NCBI GenBank assembly: GCA_029863605.1
Contig: JAOTVB010000001.1
Location: 534,187-598,186 of the forward strand
Source of the DNA: Myxococcales bacterium
GTDB taxonomy: Bacteria; Myxococcota_A; Polyangia; Polyangiales; Houyiibacteriaceae
Length of the DNA stretch: 64,000 nt
Reading direction: 5' to 3'
The notes under the pieces were generated by a model. It saw nothing but the letters and a program-made list of their open reading frames with translations. It had not been told where the DNA came from and did not search any database. This document shows, one piece after another, positions 17,904 to 26,783 of the stretch. Position 1 is the first letter of the stretch, and each line of letters begins with the position of its first letter. Made by a program: the position numbers and the translations under genes.

Positions 17904-18979
17904 TGCGCGTTTTGGGAATTGAGAGCTCTTGTGACGAAACGGCGGCGGCACTGGTCACCGACCAGGGCGAAGTGCTTGCGGACGTGGTCGCCAGCCAGAT
18001 CGCAACGCACGGGCCCTACGGCGGGATCGTCCCCGAGCTAGCCTCGCGCGCCCACATGCGGGCTATCATTCCGGTCATTCACGAAGCATTCTCGGGCATC
18101 CCCGGCGGTCTAGCTGGCGTGGATGCGATCGCGGTCACACGAGGCCCCGGCCTCGTCGGATCGTTGTTGGTGGGGGTGCAGGTCGCCAAGGCGCTCGCCT
18201 GGAGCCTCGATAAGCCATTGTTGGGCGTGAATCACTTGGACGGCCACCTATTCGCCATCTATCTCCAACGCCCTGAAGGCCGCGAACCGATGCCTGTGCC
18301 CAAGATGCCGTATGTGGGCCTGCTGGTGAGCGGCGGCCATACCGCGCTCTATCGCGTCGAAGGATTCTCGGATATCGGGCTATTGGCCCAAACCCGGGAC
18401 GATGCGGCCGGCGAGGCGTTCGACAAGGCCGCCAAGCTTCTGGGTCTCGGCTATCCAGGAGGCCCGATCGTCGACAGGCTGGCCGCTCTTGGGCAAGCGG
18501 ATGCGTTCTCGTTCCCGCTCCCAATGGCGTCACGAAAGACACTCGACTTCAGCTTTTCCGGGCTCAAAACAGCGCTTGCGCGTCACATGCAGCAAGCGGG
18601 CGTTCCCAAAGACGAACAGACGCTCGCGAACCTTTGTGCATCGTTTCAAAGTGTCATCGTCGAAAGCCTGGTTCGTAAGTCACTGCTTGCCTGCCAGCGC
18701 GAGCGAATTGACCAGCTGGTGATCACTGGCGGCGTCGCAGCCAACCGTGGTTTGCGAGCGAGCGCCAAAGTAGCCTGCGACGAGAACGGGATCACCCTGT
18801 TCGTGCCGCCGCCGAAATCGTGTACCGACAACGCTGCGATGATCGCGATGGCGGCTGTTCATCGATTGGCCGATGGCGAGCGTGACGATCTGTCGTTTGC
18901 CGTGTATTCTCGCGACCCCGACAGGCGTCGCGGCAAGTTTCGAGCCGATGGAACTCTCGTCGAGCACAAGTCAGAGTAG
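17903..18979 (+). CDS. tsaD: tRNA N6-adenosine threonylcarbamoyltransferase
   Basis: 358 residues from ATG 17903, which overlaps the preceding stop as TGATG. The Kae1/TsaD/Gcp family installs t6A37 on ANN-decoding tRNAs with TsaB, TsaC and TsaE. The N-terminal ASKHA motif GIESSCDETAAALV, GVNHLDGHLFAIYL (metal-binding histidines), LLVSGGHTAL, GYPGGPIVDRLA, DFSFSGLKTA and VTGGVAANRGLR-type segments are all present. Full length. The 3' end overlaps the priA start by 32 bp. An extended upstream in-frame start is rejected because homologues begin at MRVLGIESS. Confidence 0.97.
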   Translation: MRVLGIESSCDETAAALVTDQGEVLADVVASQIATHGPYGGIVPELASRAHMRAIIPVIHEAFSGIPGGLAGVDAIAVTRGPGLVGSLLVGVQVAKALAWSLDKPLLGVNHLDGHLFAIYLQRPEGREPMPVPKMPYVGLLVSGGHTALYRVEGFSDIGLLAQTRDDAAGEAFDKAAKLLGLGYPGGPIVDRLAALGQADAFSFPLPMASRKTLDFSFSGLKTALARHMQQAGVPKDEQTLANLCASFQSVIVESLVRKSLLACQRERIDQLVITGGVAANRGLRASAKVACDENGITLFVPPPKSCTDNAAMIAMAAVHRLADGERDDLSFAVYSRDPDRRRGKFRADGTLVEHKSE

Positions 18980-21269
18980 AACCTCGGCCGGAGGCCCCAC
19001 GGCGGCGCTCGTCGCGGCGTTCGTCGAAGTGGCGCTTCCGGTACCGATTCGCAGAGTGTTTACTTATCGAGTACCCGAGGGTTTGGTCGGGAAGCTCAGC
19101 CAGGGCTCGCGGGTTGCAGTGTCGTTCCACCGCCGAAAGCTTCCGGGTTTCGTGGTTGGTTCGCGGGCCGACATGCCCGAAGGCGTGAAGCGAGCGTTGC
19201 CGGTGGCCGGGCTTCTCGAGGCCGAGCCGGTATTCACACCGGAGTTGCTGCGATTTCTCGAGCAGGCCGCCAAGTACTATATGCACCCGCTCGGTGAAGT
19301 GCTGCGGGCAGCGGCGCCGGCGCTACCTACAGGAGCGATGCGCCGACTCCGTGACGACGGTTTTCTCGAAGCCGAGGAGCACCTTCCAGGGCAGCGCGTC
19401 GCCCATCGCACGACCTGGAAGATCACGGCAACCGGAAAGGACTCCTCGGACGTTCGACTCGGGGCCCGCCAGCGGGAGGTCATGGAGCGCTTTGCGAGTC
19501 GGCAATCGCTTTTTCTCGACGAGCTTCGGTGCACACACGCGAATCCGCGTGCGGTCATCCGGGCGCTTGCGGCCAAGGGCCTCGTCGAGCTCGAAGAGGT
19601 CGAAGCCAATCCCGACCCGTTTTTTCGTGCTCCCGTCCCACGCGACGAACCACCGACGCCGACGGGGGAGCAGCGATTCGCGATAGACGCGATTTGCCAG
19701 GCCCTCGAGAGGCACGGGAGCGATGCATTCCTGCTCCATGGTGTCACCGGCTCGGGTAAGACCGAAGTCTACCTCCGCGCGATCGACGAAGTTCGCAAAG
19801 GCGGTCGTGGCGCGATGCTGCTCGTGCCCGAGATCGCGCTGACCCCGCAGCTCGTGGGACGTTTTCGCGCGCGCTTTGGAGATGAGATCGCGGTGCTTCA
19901 CAGCGGGCTCACGGGCCGGCAGCGTGACGATGCATGGCAGGCGCTCCGCCGTGGTCACGTTCGGGTCGCGATCGGCGCACGCTCGGCGTTGTTTGCACCG
20001 GTCGTCGATCTCGGGATGATCGTCGTCGACGAAGAGCACGACCCTTCGTTCAAGCAGGACGACGGTTTTCGCTATCACGCCCGGGACATGGCTCTGCTTC
20101 GAGCCCAATATGCTCAGGCGGTTTGCGTGCTCGGAAGCGCAACACCTTCGATGGAGACCTATCATCGCGCGACGGAGGGCAAGATCCGTCTCCTCTCGCT
20201 GCCGACACGCGCGACCGGGCAGCGACTCCCGGAGGTGGAGATCGTCGATCTGCGGAGGCATCGTCACGGGCCGACGGGGCATCCACTGCTCTCGGGCCCG
20301 CTTCATCACGGCCTCGAACAGTGTTTGGAATCTGGTTTCCAGGCCATTCTGTTTCTCAACCGACGTGGATTCTCGCCGAGTGTGCGGTGTGTTTCGTGCG
20401 GGGCCGTCGCCGAGTGCCCCGCTTGCAGTGTCGCCCTGACCGAGCACCGAAGACAAAGTGCGCTGCGCTGCCACTATTGTGACTTTCAGCGGGCAGTCGC
20501 CGTGCCATGCGTGGCATGTGGAGGCTTGAAATATGACAGGCTAGGCATTGGCACCGAACAGCTCGAGCAGGCCATCAAGGAGAGTTTTTCGAAGGCCAAG
20601 GTGGCCCGGCTCGACCGCGACACCGCTACCGGCGCGGGCGTCGAGGAAGTTCTCGACCGCCTGCGTGATGGTGAAGTCGACGTCATGGTCGGTACGCAGA
20701 TGGTGACCAAGGGGCACGACATCGCAAGGGTGACGCTCGTCGGTGTCGTCCTTGCCGACCAGAGCTTGGGGTTTCCGGATTTTCGCGCGTCCGAGCGGAC
20801 GTTCCAATTGCTTGCGCAGGTTGCGGGAAGGGCAGGACGCGCCGACACGCCAGGCAAGGTCATCTTACAGACCTATCAACCAGACCATCCGGCGGTCCGT
20901 CTCGCCGCGCAACACGACTACGAAAGCTTTTACGCTGCCGAGATTCAAGCTCGACGAGAGGTCGGGTATCCTCCCTTCACCCGCCTCGTCAGCGCACGCA
21001 TTCATGCAGGCGCCGAAGCCGACGCCCGCCGTGCCGCTCAAGCGCTCGCTACGACCGCGCGTCGACACGACACTGTTCGCGACGGGATCGTCGAAGTGTT
21101 GGGCCCGGCACCGGCTCCCCTCGCGCGGCTCCGAGGGCGTTACCACTACCGGCTTCTTCTCAAGTCCTCGGACCGAAAAGCCCTCCGCTTCCTAGCGGCC
21201 CAACTTGCAGCCCAGATCGACGAAGGCCTCGCTCCGGCTCGCGCTTCCCTCGACATCGACCCTCTCTAA
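18948..21269 (+). CDS. priA: Primosomal protein N' (replication restart helicase)
   Basis: About 773 residues from ATG 18948, inside the tsaD 3' end. PriA restarts stalled replication forks. Seen: an N-terminal 3'-DNA-binding domain (VALPVPIRRVFTYRVPEG..GSRVAVSF), Walker A GVTGSGKTEVYLRAI, Walker B DEEHDPSFKQDD, the zinc-binding insertion CVSCGAVAECPACS..CHYCDF..CVACGG with paired CxxC sites, helicase motif V/VI region VGTQMVTKGHDIARVTLV and QVAGRAGRAD. Length is normal. The gene is convergent with the flavoprotein gene and overlaps it by four bases. Confidence 0.97.
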   Translation: MELSSSTSQSRTSAGGPTAALVAAFVEVALPVPIRRVFTYRVPEGLVGKLSQGSRVAVSFHRRKLPGFVVGSRADMPEGVKRALPVAGLLEAEPVFTPELLRFLEQAAKYYMHPLGEVLRAAAPALPTGAMRRLRDDGFLEAEEHLPGQRVAHRTTWKITATGKDSSDVRLGARQREVMERFASRQSLFLDELRCTHANPRAVIRALAAKGLVELEEVEANPDPFFRAPVPRDEPPTPTGEQRFAIDAICQALERHGSDAFLLHGVTGSGKTEVYLRAIDEVRKGGRGAMLLVPEIALTPQLVGRFRARFGDEIAVLHSGLTGRQRDDAWQALRRGHVRVAIGARSALFAPVVDLGMIVVDEEHDPSFKQDDGFRYHARDMALLRAQYAQAVCVLGSATPSMETYHRATEGKIRLLSLPTRATGQRLPEVEIVDLRRHRHGPTGHPLLSGPLHHGLEQCLESGFQAILFLNRRGFSPSVRCVSCGAVAECPACSVALTEHRRQSALRCHYCDFQRAVAVPCVACGGLKYDRLGIGTEQLEQAIKESFSKAKVARLDRDTATGAGVEEVLDRLRDGEVDVMVGTQMVTKGHDIARVTLVGVVLADQSLGFPDFRASERTFQLLAQVAGRAGRADTPGKVILQTYQPDHPAVRLAAQHDYESFYAAEIQARREVGYPPFTRLVSARIHAGAEADARRAAQALATTARRHDTVRDGIVEVLGPAPAPLARLRGRYHYRLLLKSSDRKALRFLAAQLAAQIDEGLAPARASLDIDPL

Positions 21270-23026
21270 GGGCCACTCTTTGAAACGCTCAAGCCCTGGA
21301 AATCACGAGGAATTTCTGTGGAAGACAGGGGGAGGGTCGCTGCGGCTTCCGCAGCGAGAAAGCCGAATGTGAGGGCTGGACCGATCGTGCCGCCCGCGCC
21401 TGGGTACGTGCGACCCATCATCGAAGCGGTCGAGTTGCCTGCAGCGTAAAGTCCGGGAACGGGCTCCCCCTCCTCTTTCAGCACGCGACTGTGTTCGTCG
21501 GTGCGGAGGCCTCCCTTGGTGCCGAGATCACCTGGATAGATCCGGACTGCGTAGAACGGCCCGGTCTCGACGGGGCCAAGCGAGCAATTCGGCTTTACGC
21601 GCGGATCGCCGTAGTAGCGATCCTGCGCGCTCCATCCGCGGTTGTAGTCCGGGTCTTCGCCCTTGATGGCACTCTCGTTGAACCGCGCGATGCTGGCCTT
21701 CAATGAGTCGGCGGGTATGCGGATCTGTTCGGCGAGCTCTTCGAGCGTGTTTGCGCGGAAGAGGTAGTTTCCATCGCGGTACCGGCGGGGCACTTGCGTG
21801 TCGGGCATGACCTTGCCTGGGGCGATTGGGCCTTCGATCGACGACCTTCGATACGTGGCATCGAAGATGTGATACCAGCGCGGATCCGCTGTCTGCGTCT
21901 TGGCGACGTCTTCGTACATTCCATTGACCACGTCGATGTAGGGAGCGGCTTCGTTCGTGAACCGTTTCCCATCCTGGTTGACGAACACGCCGTGGGGTAG
22001 GCTTTTCTCGACCACGAGCACCCACGAATAGGGCGACTTGGGAACCAGTGACACAGGGGTCCACCAAGCTTCATCCATCAAGCCAACCGTCCCGCCGGCC
22101 TTTTGGCCGAGCAGGATCCCATCACCCGTGTTCGATGGGGTACCGGCAGTCCACTCGGTGCTGATCGGTTGGCGTTGGTACTGTTGACGCATCTCGAGAT
22201 TCCGCGAGAAGCCGCCAGCGGCGATCAGCAGGCCTCGGTTGGTCTTCACCCGAAACCCCTTGCCCTCTTTATCGAGGATCGCCCCTACGACCCGACCGTC
22301 TTCGAAGATCAGCTCTTCGACGCTAGTGTGGAGCCAAGCCGGGATGTTGCGCTCGTTGAGTGAAAGCAGGAGGCGCCCCATCAGCGAGTTTCCCGCGCAC
22401 AGTTTGGTGTCACGTCCCCATCGCTTTCGTTTCGGATAGCGAAGCAAATAGAGAATCATTTGCCATGCCATGAATAGCATCGTGCGGAACCCGACTCCGA
22501 TCGCGGCCTGCGCTTCCCTGGCCGTGATGCCGAACTTGCCTAGGATCTGTGACTGAGGGTGCGGCCTTCGCAGCTGCATCAATTGCTCCCGGAGCTTCGA
22601 GCCGTCGAATGGCACGGGGTCCATCGACCGACCGCCTGATCGGCCGCCGGGCGCCTCGGGGTAGTAGTCGGTGTACTTCGTCAGCGGAACGTACCGCACG
22701 TGGGTGTTTTCATGGAGGTAGGCGAGCACGCGTTTGCTTTCGCGGATGTACAACCAGAGCCGCTCATCGGCGACTTCACCCTTCGTGATGTGCTTGAGGT
22801 ACGTGAAGCCCTCTTCATCCGAGTCCGCAATGCCCTCCCTTGCCATGCCGGGATTGTTCGGCACCCAGCAAACGCCGCCCGACATCGCTGTGTTGCCGCC
22901 GAAGAGCTCGCTCTTTTCGACCAGGAGTACGTCGAGACCCAGGTCGTGCGCCCGGACCGCCCCACTCATTCCAGCGGCTCCACTTCCCATGACCAGCAAA
23001 TCGACCGTACGATCCCACTCCGCCAT
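21266..23026 (-). CDS. FAD-dependent 3-ketosteroid dehydrogenase-like flavoprotein
   Basis: 586 residues from ATG 23026; AGGAGG lies 8-13 bases upstream and the protein begins MAEWDRTVDLLVMGSGAAG. It is of the fumarate-reductase/3-ketosteroid-delta1-dehydrogenase flavoprotein family: dinucleotide motif GSGAAG (14-19), GGNTAMSGGVCWVP, and C-terminal MGRTYPGAGGTIGPALTFGF. The last corresponds to the KstD block with the catalytic Tyr and following Gly. Family enzymes oxidise steroid A rings or reduce enones, and substrate choice cannot be proved here. Regulation by a KstR-like repressor is suggested by a perfect palindrome over its promoter (23063-23076). Confidence 0.82.
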   Translation of the reverse strand: MAEWDRTVDLLVMGSGAAGMSGAVRAHDLGLDVLLVEKSELFGGNTAMSGGVCWVPNNPGMAREGIADSDEEGFTYLKHITKGEVADERLWLYIRESKRVLAYLHENTHVRYVPLTKYTDYYPEAPGGRSGGRSMDPVPFDGSKLREQLMQLRRPHPQSQILGKFGITAREAQAAIGVGFRTMLFMAWQMILYLLRYPKRKRWGRDTKLCAGNSLMGRLLLSLNERNIPAWLHTSVEELIFEDGRVVGAILDKEGKGFRVKTNRGLLIAAGGFSRNLEMRQQYQRQPISTEWTAGTPSNTGDGILLGQKAGGTVGLMDEAWWTPVSLVPKSPYSWVLVVEKSLPHGVFVNQDGKRFTNEAAPYIDVVNGMYEDVAKTQTADPRWYHIFDATYRRSSIEGPIAPGKVMPDTQVPRRYRDGNYLFRANTLEELAEQIRIPADSLKASIARFNESAIKGEDPDYNRGWSAQDRYYGDPRVKPNCSLGPVETGPFYAVRIYPGDLGTKGGLRTDEHSRVLKEEGEPVPGLYAAGNSTASMMGRTYPGAGGTIGPALTFGFLAAEAAATLPLSSTEIPRDFQGLSVSKSGP

Positions 23027-23062
23027 CACGGCGCTCCTCCTGCTAAGGTGTTCGCGAGAAAA

Positions 23063-23076
23063 TAGAACATGTTCTA
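23063..23076. promoter_or_regulatory. KstR-type operator palindrome
   Basis: TAGAACATGTTCTA is a perfect 14-bp palindrome and fits the TNNAACNNGTTNNA consensus known for KstR, the TetR-family repressor of steroid catabolism in actinobacteria. It overlaps the -10 region of the minus-strand promoter of the ketosteroid-dehydrogenase-like gene, a classic repressor position. No tetR gene is in the window, so the regulator would be encoded elsewhere. Confidence 0.7.
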
Positions 23077-23094
23077 GTGGAACGTGCCTGTCAA
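23066..23094 (-). promoter_or_regulatory. Promoter of the ketosteroid-dehydrogenase-like gene
   Basis: On the minus strand a perfect -35 TTGACA (23094-23089) is followed after 17 bases by CATGTT (23071-23066), a weak -10. The -10 lies inside the palindrome 23063-23076. The start codon is at 23026 with AGGAGG between, giving a leader of about 30-35 bases. Confidence 0.55.
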
Positions 23095-23107
23095 CTCGCC
23101 CAGGATC

Positions 23108-23136
23108 TTGCGGTAGGCCACCCCGGGCGCTAAAAA
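23108..23136 (+). promoter_or_regulatory. def: Possible promoter for def
   Basis: TTGCGG (23108-23113), a 17-base spacer and TAAAAA (23131-23136), the first part of a nine-A run at 23132-23140. The match to sigma-70 elements is moderate (3/6 and 4/6). It lies about 50 bases before the def start on the plus strand. Confidence 0.3.
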
Positions 23137-23186
23137 AAAACTGTCGTTGCAAGGTGTTGAGCGGCCAGCTCCTCGGAGGTTTCCCG

Positions 23187-23702
23187 TTGATTCGCCCGAT
23201 TCTCTTTTACCCAGACAAACGTCTCCGCAATCCCGGCAAGGAAGTCGAGGAGTTCGACGCCGAGCTGCGCGAGTTGATCGAGGACATGGCCGAGACGATG
23301 TACGCCGCTCCGGGGGTTGGTTTGGCTGCTCCCCAGCTCGGGATTTCGAAGCGACTTTTCATCGTGGACGTCGCAACTGGGGAAGACGAGCCGAGTGATC
23401 TTCGCGTCTTCATCAATCCGGAGATTATCGAAGCCGAAGGGGACACCACCTTCAATGAGGGTTGTCTGTCCTTCCCGGGCATCCGCGAAGACATCGACCG
23501 CGCCGAACGCATCAAAGTGCGCGCCGCCGATCCCGACGGCAAGCCCTTCGAGCTCGAAGCCGACGGGCTCTTAGCGATCGCGATTCAGCACGAAAACGAT
23601 CATCTCGACGGCAAGTTGATGATCGATCATCTCAGTGTGTTGCGCCGCCGCCTCGTGCATCGCGCGATGACCAAACGGGCCGCGGTCGACGCCGCGCAGT
23701 GA
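23187..23702 (+). CDS. def: Peptide deformylase
   Basis: 171 residues from a TTG start at 23187, chosen because GGAGG lies at 23175-23179 and homologues begin with a short stretch before I-P-L-Y/F-PD. The enzyme removes the formyl group from nascent N termini. All three motifs are visible: GVGLAAPQ (motif 1), EGCLSFPG (motif 2 with the metal-binding Cys) and QHENDHLDG (motif 3, HExxH-type His and Glu). Directly upstream of fmt (7 bp), the usual def-fmt pairing. Confidence 0.96.
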   Translation: MIRPILFYPDKRLRNPGKEVEEFDAELRELIEDMAETMYAAPGVGLAAPQLGISKRLFIVDVATGEDEPSDLRVFINPEIIEAEGDTTFNEGCLSFPGIREDIDRAERIKVRAADPDGKPFELEADGLLAIAIQHENDHLDGKLMIDHLSVLRRRLVHRAMTKRAAVDAAQ

Positions 23703-23709
23703 GCGGTTG

Positions 23710-24657
23710 ATGAGGTCGGTGTTCTTCGGCAGCCCCGATTTTGCGGTGCCCTGCCTCGAAGCGCTGGACGAGATCAGTGACGTCGCCGTGGTGATTTCCC
23801 AACCAGACCGACCGGCGGGGCGGGGACTGTCCATCCGACAACCCGCGGTAAAGCGGCGCGCTCTCGAGCTAGGCCTCGAAGTTTGGCAGCCGAAGAGGGT
23901 CCGGACACCCGAGTTTGCGGCCAGCCTACGCGAGCTCAGCGCGGATGTGGGCGTCGTGGTCGCTTACGGTCGGATCTTGCCCCGTGCGGTTCTGGACGCC
24001 CCGACAACGGGCTGTGTGAACGTGCATGCGTCGCTGCTGCCGCGGTGGCGGGGTGCGGCGCCGATCCAATGGTCGATTGTGCACGGTGATTCCGAGACTG
24101 GGGTCACGCTGATGCAGATGGACGAGGGCATGGATACGGGTCCGATCTTGGCCACGGCGACGACCGCGATCGAACGCAACGATGATGCGGCGAGCTTGGG
24201 AGAACGCCTTTCGAAGTTGGGAGCCGATCTCTTGCGCGAGAAGCTTCCGCAGTACGTGGCTGGCGAGCTCATGCCAATACCGCAGGACGATGCCGAGGCC
24301 ACGATGGCCCCGCTTCTCGACAAGGCCCACGGCCGAATCGACTGGAACAGGTCAGCCCGCGAAGTGCATGATCAGATTCGCGGGATGAATCCGTGGCCCG
24401 GGGCGTTCACCATGCTTGGGGGGCGCCGCATCAAGGTGTATCGCACGCAGCGCTCGACGCTCGATCCGGAAGGGGCGCCCCCGGGGCAAGTCATTGCCCT
24501 CGACCCCGAAGGCATTCTTGTCGCTTGCACGGAAGGCACGATCGAGCTTCAAGAGCTTCAGGAAAGTGGACGCAAGCGAGTGGATGCCCGAGCGTTCACC
24601 ACGGGACGCGGGATCCAGGTCGGGGACCGGTTTTCGAGTGAAGGGACCGACGCATGA
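23710..24657 (+). CDS. fmt: Methionyl-tRNA formyltransferase
   Basis: 315 residues from ATG 23710 (a TTG is adjacent at 23707). It formylates Met-tRNAfMet with 10-formyl-THF. The N-terminal Rossmann part reads RSVFFGSPDFAVPCLEAL. The catalytic formyltransferase motif VNVHASLLPRWRGAAPIQW (Asn, His) and GVTLMQMDEGMDTGPIL follow, and a C-terminal OB-like domain includes AHGRIDWNRSAREVHDQIRGMNPWPGA. Full length, in operon with def and the cobalamin adenosyltransferase gene, which it overlaps by ATGA. Confidence 0.97.
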   Translation: MRSVFFGSPDFAVPCLEALDEISDVAVVISQPDRPAGRGLSIRQPAVKRRALELGLEVWQPKRVRTPEFAASLRELSADVGVVVAYGRILPRAVLDAPTTGCVNVHASLLPRWRGAAPIQWSIVHGDSETGVTLMQMDEGMDTGPILATATTAIERNDDAASLGERLSKLGADLLREKLPQYVAGELMPIPQDDAEATMAPLLDKAHGRIDWNRSAREVHDQIRGMNPWPGAFTMLGGRRIKVYRTQRSTLDPEGAPPGQVIALDPEGILVACTEGTIELQELQESGRKRVDARAFTTGRGIQVGDRFSSEGTDA

Positions 24658-25208
24658 AGATCTACACCAAGACAGGCGACGCGGGCGAGACCGGCCTCTT
24701 CGGTGGCGCCAGGGTGTCCAAAGCCTCCCTTCGGGTTGACGCGTACGGCGAGGTCGACGAGCTCAACAGTGCGATCGGCTGGGCGCGCGTAGCGGTTTCC
24801 GACGCCCACCTCGACGCGCTCCTCAATCAAATCCAGAACGAGCTCTTCGAAGTGGGGGCGGAGCTCGGGTCTACCGCGGCCCGCAAAGAGAAGGGTGGTT
24901 TGCCGCTCATCGAAGAAGCCCAAGTGCGAACCCTCGAACGAGCGATCGATGAGTACGAAGAAGGGCCGCCAGCACTGCAGTCGTTCGTCCTGCCAGGGGG
25001 GAGCGAGAGCGCGGCCCGCTTCCACCTTGCGCGATGCATCTGCCGACGTGCCGAACGCGGAGTCGTCGCGCTTGGCGCGCAGGAAACGCTGCGCGGCGAG
25101 CTATTTCGTTACCTGAATCGTCTGAGCGATCTGCTGTTCACGCTGGCCCGCTACGCCAACCACGCCGCCGGGGTCGAAGACACCCCCTGGAAAGGGCGAG
25201 GCGGCTAG
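24654..25208 (+). CDS. PduO-type cob(I)alamin adenosyltransferase
   Basis: 184 residues. The N-terminal signature KIYTKTGDAGETGLFGGARVSK is the ATP-binding P-loop-like motif of PduO-type adenosyltransferases, followed by VDAYGEVDELNSAIGWAR. The C-terminal part has ARFHLARCICRRAERGVV and YLNRLSDLLFTLARYANH, both diagnostic. The family transfers the adenosyl group of ATP to cob(I)alamin, making coenzyme B12. It starts inside the fmt stop (ATGA 24654-24657) and overlaps the convergent acyltransferase gene by four bases. Confidence 0.94.
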   Translation: MKIYTKTGDAGETGLFGGARVSKASLRVDAYGEVDELNSAIGWARVAVSDAHLDALLNQIQNELFEVGAELGSTAARKEKGGLPLIEEAQVRTLERAIDEYEEGPPALQSFVLPGGSESAARFHLARCICRRAERGVVALGAQETLRGELFRYLNRLSDLLFTLARYANHAAGVEDTPWKGRGG

Positions 25209-26710
25209 GGCATATCGTCCGGGTCCAAGGCGAAGCCGGGCGTCGCGCTGATTCGGCCGTCATCGCGTACTCGCCCTGGCAAATCGAGCCCTTGACTGAT
25301 TTCCTCGAGCGCTTGAAACAGAACCGCGCGCTCCCGGGAGATCTGTTCGACGATCGTTGCGCCCCATTTTCGCTTCGCCCGGATCTTGATCGACGTCCAG
25401 GTCCGGTCGACCAACTCGAGATAGATCAGAGCGAGCGCTCCCCCGAAGGCGCCAATGAAAAACGTCGTGACGCCGGCGGCCCATGGGGCACGCGGGATTC
25501 CTGAAAAGGATTCGTGAAGCTGGATCTGACCGAGCCCAACGAGCAAGGCGGCGGTCAACCACGTCAATGGGAAGACAATCATCCCAACCAGCAGCTTGAC
25601 GGTCGCTGTGTCCTTGTATTGCCTCGCGGCGAGCTTCGAGGCCAGGTTGGTCACGAAGTAAGGGCCCACGTTGATCAGCAAACCCAGGAACAGAACGGGC
25701 GGAAACACCAAGAATACGACTGCCGCTTGAAGCCCGAGGAGGAACGGAATCCATTTCGACTCGATCGGCGGCGGCTTGTCGAGGTCATCGTCCTCTAGTT
25801 TGACCTCGCGGAGCGCCGAATCGTAGGCGGCAACCTGGTCCAACAGGGCCTCGACAGCTTGTGGATCGGTCTTCACGAGGTCGTAGTACGCCCTCCACAC
25901 GCGCGCCATCCCGAGGGTGCGTTCGGCCATGTCGGGTGCTTTCAGATTCGCCCCAGCCCTCTTGGCGCGCTCTGCCCTCATGAGGGAGCGCACGCGGCCC
26001 ATCAGTCGGTTGAGCTCCCAGCTTTCGGTGGCATGCGTCACTTCTTGCAGAATCGGCTCGAGCTCTGCCGTGAGCGCGCTGCTTCGAGCCCGAAGCACCT
26101 CGTCGTCGTCATCGGGAATCGGCTCGTCGAGCTCGGGCGTCAACTCGATCGGTGCATGGAACTCGACGAGAGCGTCCGAACGAAACGATGTCTTGTCGTC
26201 ATAATGTAGGCCTACCGGGATGATGACCGGTGGCACTCCGTTCGGATCGCTGAGTTGCTTCGCGCGGTAGTAGAGTCGTGCGGCACCGGTCTTGAGATCC
26301 TGCAAGAACGGGGCATCGTGGCTCACGCCCTCGGGGAAGAGTGCGGCGAAGCGTCCGTCGCAGACCGCTTGGGCCAACGCATCGAGGCTCTTCCGATTGG
26401 CGTTGCGCCGCGCTTCATCGTCCGCGTCCTCGAGGTCGACAGCCCGGTAGATCGGAACCGTGCCGAGGGCGCGCATCAGCTGGCCTACGAACGGCCATTT
26501 GAACAGTCCATGACGTGCGCCAAACACCACTCGCCTCGGAAACGTGCTGACGATGAGCGCCGGATCGACGAGCCCGTTGGGGTGCCATGCGATCAGAATC
26601 CCCCCACCGCTTTGCGGCACGTGTTCAATGCCGGCCACCCCAACGCGTCGAAAGAACATTCCCACCAAGAATCGAACGAGACGCACCGCGCTGCTGGTGG
26701 TGATGGCCAT
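25205..26710 (-). CDS. PlsC-family glycerolipid acyltransferase with C-terminal membrane domain
   Basis: 501 residues from ATG 26710; longer in-frame extension lacks a sensible N terminus. The acyltransferase domain covers roughly residues 10-250, with the catalytic block IAWHPNGLVDP (an H-x5-D spacing known from this PlsC-like subgroup), GARHGLFKWPFVGQLMRALGTVPIYR and FPEGVSHD. The second half is helical and carries three to four hydrophobic helices (FLLGLQAAVVFLVFPPVLFLGLLINVG and following). The family acylates lysophosphatidate or related lipids at the inner membrane. No partner gene is adjacent; divergent from the octahaem cytochrome gene. Confidence 0.82.
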   Translation of the reverse strand: MAITTSSAVRLVRFLVGMFFRRVGVAGIEHVPQSGGGILIAWHPNGLVDPALIVSTFPRRVVFGARHGLFKWPFVGQLMRALGTVPIYRAVDLEDADDEARRNANRKSLDALAQAVCDGRFAALFPEGVSHDAPFLQDLKTGAARLYYRAKQLSDPNGVPPVIIPVGLHYDDKTSFRSDALVEFHAPIELTPELDEPIPDDDDEVLRARSSALTAELEPILQEVTHATESWELNRLMGRVRSLMRAERAKRAGANLKAPDMAERTLGMARVWRAYYDLVKTDPQAVEALLDQVAAYDSALREVKLEDDDLDKPPPIESKWIPFLLGLQAAVVFLVFPPVLFLGLLINVGPYFVTNLASKLAARQYKDTATVKLLVGMIVFPLTWLTAALLVGLGQIQLHESFSGIPRAPWAAGVTTFFIGAFGGALALIYLELVDRTWTSIKIRAKRKWGATIVEQISRERAVLFQALEEISQGLDLPGRVRDDGRISATPGFALDPDDMP

Positions 26711-26727
26711 GCCACATGATATCCCGA

Positions 26728-26752
26728 GAAAATGGGGACGGTCCCCTTTTTC
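26728..26752. repeat. REP-like 25-bp imperfect palindrome
   Basis: GAAAATGGGGACGGTCCCC followed by TTTTTC is nearly identical to its own reverse complement. It sits in the 73-bp divergent gap between the acyltransferase and octahaem cytochrome genes. The GGGGAC/GTCCCC core resembles REP-type palindromes seen in many proteobacteria. It also looks like a plus-strand terminator (stem then T5), but no plus-strand gene ends upstream of it. Confidence 0.5.
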
Positions 26753-26783
26753 GATCTTCCGATACGCGCTAGACACGCTCGTG

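Noticed and set aside
23132-23140. Nine-A run as a minus-strand terminator
   Set aside because: No stem precedes it on the minus strand, and no gene ends there; it fits a promoter-region A tract better.
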